A stretch of 47,933 nucleotides of DNA. Source: Cytophagales bacterium. Lineage in GTDB: Bacteria > Bacteroidota > Bacteroidia > Cytophagales > CCMP332. Position 1 is the first letter of the stretch. Each line of letters starts with the position of its first letter. Of this stretch, positions 42,616 to 47,933 are shown piece after piece. Below the pieces are notes generated by a model. It saw nothing but the letters and a program-made list of their open reading frames with translations. It did not search any database and had not been told where the DNA came from. The stretch is taken from positions 1 through 47,933 of the forward strand of contig JANQHS010000172.1 of the NCBI GenBank assembly GCA_028282565.1. Direction: 5' to 3'. The position numbers were made by a program, and so were the translations under genes.

Positions 42616-43731
42616 TTGAAGAAAGCTACCTTTCTACTGCTGGTTTTACTTATTTCTGCAAAAACATGGGCACAAAAGGATTCCACTTTTACCCAGACCA
42701 GTGAGGGTCGAACAGATTCTCTGAAGTTTAAGGTAGGGGGTTTTATGGAGGTCTTTTACAGCTATGATTTCAACGAGCCCACAACAGGGTACAGGCAAAC
42801 ATTTTTTGTAAATCACAACCGGCATAATGAATTCAATATCAACTTGGCCCTGGCCCGGTTTTCAGCCGAACATCCTCGCTATCATGCCTTTGTCGATTTG
42901 CAGGCCGGCACCTATCCGCATGATAATTATGCCCGTGAAGATCAGATCATGAAAAGCATCTATCAAAGCTATGTCGGCGTGGCTTTGGACAAGAGGAGCC
43001 GGTGGTGGGTAGATGCAGGGATATTTCTGTCGCATCTCAGTTTTGAGAGTCTGCTGGGACCAAAAAATCCGACCACCACTAGGTTGATCATCACGGAAAA
43101 TATCCCTTATTACCTATCGGGTGCCAAGCTTACTTTTTTTCCCGCTCCTAAGTGGAAGCTGATGGCTGTCATGGCCAATGGATGGCAGAAAATCAAAAGG
43201 GAGCCTGGGAGTTCACTGTTCTATTGGGGAACGGATATTTCATACAGGGATCCCGAAAAGTTTTCTTTCCATTGGGCTACTTTTTTTGGTTCGGATGATC
43301 CGGACACCGCCCGTAGGAGCAGATATTATTCAAATGTAGACGTGGGCATTCCATTGGGAAAGAATTTCAAGTTGATCCTCTTGTACCATCAAATATGGCA
43401 GCAGAAAACACCGGGAAGTACTGATTACTCCGTCCTTAACTCTACAGGGTTCATCTTATCTCACAGCTTCCGGGAAAAGTGGAGAACCGCTTTCAGATGG
43501 GAATACTACAACGATCCGGACAAGATCATTACCACCAACCCAAGTCCCGAGGCGTTCAACACGCATGGCACTTCGATCAATCTTGATCGCTGGTTATACA
43601 ATGCGATCATGGCAAGGATCGAAGCCAGATGGCTACACTCTCCGAACAAGATCTTCCCCCAAGATGATGGCTTCATTCAAGACAATGTGTTTGTAACCCT
43701 TTCATTATCGGCATTCATCAGCAAAAATTGA
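42616..43731 (+). CDS. Outer-membrane porin, BBP2/OmpL-like
   Basis: 371 residues. The signal peptide MKKATFLLLVLLISAKTWAQ starts at TTG 42616; the first in-frame ATG is at residue 43, within the mature barrel, so TTG is the start. The mature part has the beta-barrel porin-2 pattern: LKFKVGGFMEVFYSYDFNEP near the start, HNEFNINLALARFSAEHPRYHAFVDLQAGTYP, a surface loop HLSFESLLGPKNPTTTRLI and many Trp/Tyr-rich amphipathic strands. Likely forms a diffusion channel for small solutes; specificity unknown. No operon partner follows within 50 bp. Confidence 0.82.
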   Translation: MKKATFLLLVLLISAKTWAQKDSTFTQTSEGRTDSLKFKVGGFMEVFYSYDFNEPTTGYRQTFFVNHNRHNEFNINLALARFSAEHPRYHAFVDLQAGTYPHDNYAREDQIMKSIYQSYVGVALDKRSRWWVDAGIFLSHLSFESLLGPKNPTTTRLIITENIPYYLSGAKLTFFPAPKWKLMAVMANGWQKIKREPGSSLFYWGTDISYRDPEKFSFHWATFFGSDDPDTARRSRYYSNVDVGIPLGKNFKLILLYHQIWQQKTPGSTDYSVLNSTGFILSHSFREKWRTAFRWEYYNDPDKIITTNPSPEAFNTHGTSINLDRWLYNAIMARIEARWLHSPNKIFPQDDGFIQDNVFVTLSLSAFISKN

Positions 43732-43781
43732 GTTCGTCTCCCAGTACGGCACTGTGCACATAACTTATTATCTTTAGTACC

Positions 43782-44324
43782 ATGACAGGAAAGCGGATCT
43801 GGCTCATCGTATTGCTTTTTGCTCCGTTGCTTGCAATTTCTCAGGACAAATTGGTGCTCAGAAACGGGGATATCCTTCATGGAAAAGTTTGGGATCTTAA
43901 CCAAACAAGCCTTGTTTTCGAGGACAAGGAAGGCAACTTTTTCAATTATGAGCAGGAGGATCTCGAAAAGGTTTTTCTCGATGAATATACCAATGCTGAG
44001 ATCATTGAGATGATCAGGAGGGGAAGCATATCCCCAAAACAACAAGGAGAGGAAAAGACCAGGGGTAGGATAGGCATGGCTCTGTTGAATTTTGGAGCGG
44101 GTTTTTGCTCTGCCAAAACAGGTGTAATTCCTGCGAATGGTTTGCAATCAGATGCCATGATCCGGAATGAGATCAGGGACAACAATTCAAAGGAAGAATC
44201 CCATTATCTGGGCTATGTCAGCAAGGCCAAAAAACAGAACCGCAGAAATTTCTCCCTTGGTTTTGTCGGAGGGATGATCTCGAACCTGCTTACCCATCCC
44301 GGCAGAACGGTCAGGATCTTCTGA
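43782..44324 (+). CDS. Secreted protein with small N-terminal beta domain, unknown function
   Basis: 180 residues with a signal peptide (MTGKRIWLIVLLFAPLLAISQ). Residues 22-70 (DKLVLRNGDILHGKVWDLNQTSLVFEDKEGNFFNYEQEDLEKVFL) match a short beta domain common at the N-terminus of Bacteroidota envelope proteins. The C-terminal half is Arg/Lys-rich with one hydrophobic patch (RIGMALLNFGAGFCSAKTG) and ends LLTHPGRTVRIF. I do not recognise a family. The TGA stop abuts the TGA stop of the convergent 62-residue gene with no base between. Confidence 0.7.
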   Translation: MTGKRIWLIVLLFAPLLAISQDKLVLRNGDILHGKVWDLNQTSLVFEDKEGNFFNYEQEDLEKVFLDEYTNAEIIEMIRRGSISPKQQGEEKTRGRIGMALLNFGAGFCSAKTGVIPANGLQSDAMIRNEIRDNNSKEESHYLGYVSKAKKQNRRNFSLGFVGGMISNLLTHPGRTVRIF

Positions 44325-44513
44325 TCAATCGGAAACCTGATATTCTTTGATGGCCAGTTCGATCTGGTCTACCATGAATTCAAAAGCATTTTCACCAATA
44401 GTGGCAACAACGAGCTCGATCATCTCTTCTTCGGGGAGAGTCTGCTGAAGTGAATAATTAAACCTTATGATTTCGATTGCGCGTTTCTGCGCAATTCTTC
44501 TTGACCTTCTCAT
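44325..44513 (-). CDS. Small conserved-looking protein coupled to the C45 hydrolase gene
   Basis: 62 residues, with a basic N-terminus (MRRSRRIAQKRAIEIIRF) and an acidic, helix-forming remainder (PEEEMIELVVATIGENAFEFMVDQIELAIKEYQ). No domain is recognised. It is probably real because its ATG overlaps the stop of the C45 gene in a TAATG junction, the same coupling used between the upstream genes of this operon. The amphipathic C-terminal helix could bind a partner enzyme. Confidence 0.6.
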   Translation of the reverse strand: MRRSRRIAQKRAIEIIRFNYSLQQTLPEEEMIELVVATIGENAFEFMVDQIELAIKEYQVSD

Positions 44514-45505
44514 TAAAGTGTAAGTTTTCCGGAAACGCTTTGACCTAAATGCGTCACCGTTTTCTGCTCTGCAAAATTGCTGAAGCTTTGGCTAATTGAC
44601 TTACCCGGCCAGTAAATATTTGCAATCCCTTCTGTTGGCAAATAGGAAGCGGTGTAAAGGGTGGCATAAGCGTTCTTGGGCTGCAATGTATAAAGAGGTG
44701 GGTGCAGGAATTTATTGATCAATTGCTGGTTCTGAGGGTTCTCAAAATGCAGGTAATTGAGCAAATCGCTCTCCCTTTCGATCGTGCCGGTCTGGGCTGC
44801 ATATTCGGGCCAGTCGATCATTTCCTGATGATTGGTGCAAAGCGCAGCATTCTGGATCCCTATTTTTCGGTCAGGACCCAGGAAAACGGTTTTAAAGGAT
44901 CCCTTTTTGTCCAGAATTGTGACGTTGTAAACCATATGGCTGGGAATTCTTGAAAATGCCTCAACAGCGGATTCCACGTCATTGCATGTTTCGAGTACAT
45001 ACCTCATGATCAAGGGGATGCCGAAGCCCTCTCCCACGGATTTCCTTCCTCCGAAAGTCAATGAAAGCGCAAGTCCTTTTTTGTTGATTCCATCAAGCAG
45101 ACCCCAATTGCAATCCAAAACTCCAATTACGGGCTGAAGCCAATTGGATTTGAGCATTACCCCTTCGAAGAGTTTGGGATTGTAATCATAGTTCCTGACC
45201 AGAATAGGAACCGACTTCGTCCAGGCCACCTGGGTACAGCCGGTCATAAAGGCAGGAGGGTTATACAGTGATAGAAATCTTGAGGCTAGATCTCCCCCAC
45301 CCGCCAGCTGCGATAGTTGCTCGAAGATCGGATAGATCTCTGGCATATATTCCTTGAGTTTCCTGGAAGAGGTCAGGAAACCTGCCCTTTCCCTTGAGCC
45401 CTCCCGGGTATACCAATTCCTATAATACGGCCAGGTCTTTTCAAACTGGGATTTCCATTTGCTTCCCGGTTTTTCTTCTTTCAGAAATTGTAATGAAACG
45501 AACAA
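44513..45505 (-). CDS. C45-family Ntn hydrolase/acyltransferase (6-APA acyltransferase-like)
   Basis: 330 residues. Belongs to the N-terminal-nucleophile fold of acyl-CoA:6-aminopenicillanate acyltransferase and choloylglycine hydrolase. GCTQVAW places the predicted self-cleavage before C90, which becomes the catalytic N-terminal cysteine. PILVRNYDY (100-108), GLLDGINKKGLALSLTFGG and LCTNHQE are further family motifs. The start is TTG 45505, one base after the ATP-grasp stop; an in-frame TGA just upstream leaves no other N-terminal start, and VSLQFLKEEKPGSKWKSQFEKTWPYY fits the family N-terminus. It likely transfers or hydrolyses an amide-bound acyl group on the product of the upstream ligase; the substrate is unknown. 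Confidence 0.85.
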   Translation of the reverse strand: MFVSLQFLKEEKPGSKWKSQFEKTWPYYRNWYTREGSRERAGFLTSSRKLKEYMPEIYPIFEQLSQLAGGGDLASRFLSLYNPPAFMTGCTQVAWTKSVPILVRNYDYNPKLFEGVMLKSNWLQPVIGVLDCNWGLLDGINKKGLALSLTFGGRKSVGEGFGIPLIMRYVLETCNDVESAVEAFSRIPSHMVYNVTILDKKGSFKTVFLGPDRKIGIQNAALCTNHQEMIDWPEYAAQTGTIERESDLLNYLHFENPQNQQLINKFLHPPLYTLQPKNAYATLYTASYLPTEGIANIYWPGKSISQSFSNFAEQKTVTHLGQSVSGKLTL

Positions 45506-45506
45506 G

Positions 45507-46991
45507 CTACATCATTTTGAAGCCGCCGATCTCGGCAACCTTCTGCTCCATTGTTTTGATGTTCCTTGGTGTGACCGCTTTGAATTCACCTTTGATGGCA
45601 TCGATCCATTTCCTTGCCCGATCCTTCAATTTGAAATCCCTGGTCATCAATCTCCCCCTCATAACGAGTATTCCTATATCCGCCCCTTCATAGAGATAGT
45701 CATCCTTTCTGGCGATCCGAAGGAAGAAGGCCTCATTATCAGCTTCAACGGCCCTTCGATGTGTATCCATTCGGTCAAATCGAATGCTTCCATCCTCCTC
45801 CATCACCCAGATACCCGATCTAGGCGCCTGGCGGATCACTTTCAGATTGTCCTCGGTATGCTTGATCACCAATTGGCCCCAATCATCTATGTTCTCGGCT
45901 TTGAACCAGCGCTTATTAATCGAATCCACACTGATCTCATAGGGCTGATTCATCCACTCCAACAAATGGAAAATGAAGAGCGGGGCATCGGCCAGTGCAA
46001 AAACCGCATGGTTGGTAATGGAGCTTGCTCCGGTGATCCTTGGGTTGAGTTCTCCCAGATAAACCTTGTTGGTTTTTTCTTCGATCAGAAAGTCGAGTTC
46101 GAAATATCCCTTGTATCCCTCCTTGCGCAATTGATCACCAAATAGCCTTGTGTACCGGCGGGCTTTTTTACGGATCTGGGGAGTAAAAGCATCTGAATAG
46201 ATCTCATTTCCACACCATCCGCCCTTATAGGGAGTGAGCTCCTTGAAGCCAACCAGTTCTGTCATCAAGGGGGCTACGATCGTTCCATGCCTGGTCACAC
46301 ATGCCTCTATGGCAGAGCCGCGGCAATCGATCCTTTTCATGACCTTCACCTCTTTCTCCTCAATGATCTCCTGCTCGTATTTCAGAAAGTCTTCTTCTGA
46401 GGAAATGAAGAAGGTAGTATGGCCGGAATCACCAAAGGGTGTCTGGATAACCAGATCGTCTCCGAGCTTCTTCGCAACCTTCTTCAATTGCTTATAATTT
46501 TTGATCGGGGTCAGCACATTGGGAACACAGGGAACTCCGGCTTTCTCGGCGATGCGGTTGGTGTTGACCTTATTGTCCATGGAGGTCCTCATTTGCGCTG
46601 ATGGAAAACAGACCTCCAAACCATTCATTTTGGCCAGTTTCTCGGTCTTTTCATCAAACATCAGGAAGAGTCCCTTCCCTTTTTTGCCACGACTTTCCAG
46701 AAACTCCACCACCTCCTTATGCTCAAGAAGGTAATTATTGATGTCTTCTATGCTCTGGAACTCTTCGTGGGGCATCTCTTCCTTCGGAGAAAAGACATTG
46801 GGATGCAATCCGTCAAAACATTCGATATAGCAAATGAATTTGAATCCTTTCACCCATTCATCAGCTCCAAGAAGGTTGAAATTCGTGGCCGAGATAAAGT
46901 AAATGGGGGTTTCATTCTTGTAGAAGAACCTTCGAATATCGGAGATCCCCTTCAGGACCTTTTTTCCCTTTTTCTTCTTACTCATCCGCAT
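45507..46991 (-). CDS. ATP-grasp ligase (biotin carboxylase-like annotation)
   Basis: 494 residues. Likely forms an amide or peptide bond via an acyl-phosphate. The N-terminal pre-ATP-grasp domain (about 1-150) opens with a Lys-rich stretch (SKKKKGKKVLKG). The ATP-grasp core (about 150-340) has DDLVIQTPFGDSGHTTFFI as the nucleotide-binding lysine/loop region and ELDFLIEEKTNKVYLGELNPRITG as the metal site, with E314 and N316. About 150 further residues follow with no recognised domain. There is no biotin carboxylase-specific or carrier domain, so that label should not be read as function. ATG 46991 overlaps the decarboxylase stop in a TAATG junction. Confidence 0.82.
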   Translation of the reverse strand: MRMSKKKKGKKVLKGISDIRRFFYKNETPIYFISATNFNLLGADEWVKGFKFICYIECFDGLHPNVFSPKEEMPHEEFQSIEDINNYLLEHKEVVEFLESRGKKGKGLFLMFDEKTEKLAKMNGLEVCFPSAQMRTSMDNKVNTNRIAEKAGVPCVPNVLTPIKNYKQLKKVAKKLGDDLVIQTPFGDSGHTTFFISSEEDFLKYEQEIIEEKEVKVMKRIDCRGSAIEACVTRHGTIVAPLMTELVGFKELTPYKGGWCGNEIYSDAFTPQIRKKARRYTRLFGDQLRKEGYKGYFELDFLIEEKTNKVYLGELNPRITGASSITNHAVFALADAPLFIFHLLEWMNQPYEISVDSINKRWFKAENIDDWGQLVIKHTEDNLKVIRQAPRSGIWVMEEDGSIRFDRMDTHRRAVEADNEAFFLRIARKDDYLYEGADIGILVMRGRLMTRDFKLKDRARKWIDAIKGEFKAVTPRNIKTMEQKVAEIGGFKMM

Positions 46992-47933
46992 TATGATTTC
47001 TGTTTAACAAGCTTTTTCTTTTGGGTTTTTATTCCGTTCTCCGAATAAGTGTATTTCCCCTTTTGCCCCTTCATGGTCGAGTTTTTAAACAGCCTCAAGC
47101 CCAATTCAGGTCTAAAACCATGTATCTCCTTGACATCGATCTTCACCAGGAAATTCAGAATGTCCTTGTTTACCACCTGTCCGGGAACGAGCACTGGAAA
47201 TCCGGGAGGATAAGGAATGACAAAGTTTGCCGAAACCAGATCTTCTCCCTCCTTGAGTTTTTTAGTGCAATCTTCCAGGGTTGTATACCTGCAGTTTTCG
47301 TCGTTATAGGCCAGGAAAAAAGCCTTTCTAAGATTTCCACCTGGAATTCCGGGGACAGCCTGAAATGAGGAATGAAAATGGCTGAAGTCGGGAAGCGGGG
47401 GATTGTCTTTGGTCAGCGACCTTATCCGCAGTTTCATGATCTTGTTTTCTTCCTGATTCAGGGAAGCAAACTTCTCGTCCAATTCGTCTGCGATCTTGAT
47501 CAAAACGCCCAGAAGATATGCGACCGAACTCCTTGTCGTACCTATGTTGGTCATGAATAACACGGTATTCCTTGAGGTCTTATTGATCTGGATCCCAAAC
47601 TTATCCATGAGGTATGTATTCTTAAAAGTATCACCATCAACGCCCGTTCGGCCGATATGAAGGTTGATCTTGGTTGGGTCCAGGACAAACTCGTCTGAGA
47701 TCCATGCTTCCTCCATCCGGCTCCAGCCGGTCCTGGTACTAAAGTATTCTTCGATCCCTGACTTCCTGTACTTTCTGGGAACAAAGTCCTTCACCGTAAG
47801 TACGTCAAAGTATTTTCTGAGTTTTGGATGCTTGTGAATTTTGGCCCTGAGCACCATGGCCATTTCAATGCTCTTCTCCACCAGTTCATAACCTTCAAAT
47901 TGAACCTGTCTTCTTCCGACATCAAGTGATCCC
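46991..47933 (-). CDS. Orn/Lys/Arg decarboxylase-like PLP enzyme, C-terminal part (start outside window)
   Basis: About 313 residues are visible; the frame is open to the window edge, so the N-terminal PLP-binding half, including the Schiff-base lysine, is not seen. The visible part begins in a SLDVGRRQVQFEGYELVEKSIEMA stretch and continues YFDVLTVKDFVPRKYRKSG, DPTKINLHIGRTGVDGDTFKNTYLMDKFGIQINKTSRNTVLFMTNIGTTRSSVAYLLGVL, typical of the fold-type I decarboxylase major/C-terminal regions, and ends with PYPPGFPVLVPGQVV near the C-terminus, a motif of that family. An apparent GTG start at 47881 is only the first start codon inside the fragment. First visible gene of a coupled operon with ATP-grasp and C45 genes. 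Confidence 0.85.
   Translation of the reverse strand, partial: GSLDVGRRQVQFEGYELVEKSIEMAMVLRAKIHKHPKLRKYFDVLTVKDFVPRKYRKSGIEEYFSTRTGWSRMEEAWISDEFVLDPTKINLHIGRTGVDGDTFKNTYLMDKFGIQINKTSRNTVLFMTNIGTTRSSVAYLLGVLIKIADELDEKFASLNQEENKIMKLRIRSLTKDNPPLPDFSHFHSSFQAVPGIPGGNLRKAFFLAYNDENCRYTTLEDCTKKLKEGEDLVSANFVIPYPPGFPVLVPGQVVNKDILNFLVKIDVKEIHGFRPELGLRLFKNSTMKGQKGKYTYSENGIKTQKKKLVKQKS

Noticed and set aside
44322-44327. TGATCA palindrome at a gene junction
   Set aside because: It results simply from two TGA stop codons placed back to back on opposite strands.
45507-46991. Biotin carboxylase assignment for the ATP-grasp gene
   Set aside because: Only the ATP-grasp core is recognisable; no biotin carrier or carboxyltransferase partner is nearby, so a generic ligase call is safer.
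1-47933. tRNA, rRNA, CRISPR, insertion sequences, prophage or integrated elements
   Set aside because: I looked for cloverleaf-like GC-rich blocks, regular spaced repeats, transposase motifs and terminal inverted repeats in the gaps and found none; all gene-free gaps are under about 240 bases.

Overview
The window comes from a chromosome of the phylum Bacteroidota, probably a marine or environmental gliding-type lineage near Flavobacteriia or Cytophagia. I cannot name the genus. The evidence is SprA (the type IX secretion translocon), two cargo proteins with type IX sorting tails (one type A, one type B), Bacteroidota-specific families (DUF4286, DUF4837, DUF5723-like, ABC permease/M1 peptidase fusion, Rho with a long charged insert), TAnnTTTG-type -7 promoter boxes, weak or absent Shine-Dalgarno sequences and frequent TTG starts. 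I see no insertion sequence, prophage, CRISPR array, rRNA or tRNA. Coding density is high, and no gene-free stretch exceeds about 240 bases.

Layout. 1-2.5 kb, plus strand: aroC (3' part), a dicarboxylate/glutamate:cation symporter and an Nfu iron-sulfur carrier. 2.5-4.6 kb, minus strand: a Wzt/Wzm polysaccharide exporter. 4.76-7.5 kb, plus strand: a large adhesin-like type IX cargo protein and a DUF4286 protein. 7.5-8.8 kb: serS (minus), divergent from rho (8.9-10.5 kb, plus). 10.5-12.8 kb, minus strand: a response regulator/histidine kinase pair whose divergent neighbour is a secreted type IX cargo protein (12.9-13.9 kb); a tandem operator-like repeat lies between them. 14-27 kb, minus strand: the sprA locus, in transcription order maeB-ruvA-sprA-gcvH-vanZ-tonB-tonB. 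27-33 kb, minus strand: an ABC ATPase, the ABC permease/M1 aminopeptidase fusion, a cysteine-free thioredoxin-like protein and a DUF4837 lipoprotein. 33.2-36 kb, plus strand: an OlsF-like two-domain acyltransferase and an FkbM-like protein. 36-36.7 kb: RlpA-SPOR (minus), divergent from a five-gene plus operon (outer membrane protein, S41 peptidase, AlkB-like oxygenase, SRPBCC protein, CPBP peptidase) to 40.4 kb. 40.5-41.2 kb: a SigZ-type sigma factor followed by a 19-residue cysteine/glycine peptide gene. 41.2-44.3 kb: a divergent pair of outer membrane proteins and a small secreted protein. 44.3-47.9 kb, minus strand: a coupled operon of a PLP-dependent decarboxylase (cut by the window end), an ATP-grasp ligase, a C45 Ntn-hydrolase/acyltransferase and a 62-residue protein.

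Most interesting points. First, the SigZ gene and the tiny Cys-rich peptide gene carry the same two-block promoter, TGCATCC-N15-CGTCTATA. This points to a self-activating sigma factor with a micropeptide output, and the sigma factor itself ends in a four-cysteine tail. Second, the decarboxylase/ATP-grasp/C45 operon looks like an uncharacterised small-molecule amide pathway. Third, the kinase/regulator pair has a tandem 10-bp repeat placed to serve both divergent promoters. Fourth, rho has a perfect 8-bp hairpin in its leader. Everything here was read by eye; family names rest on motifs and remembered family architecture, not on database searches.
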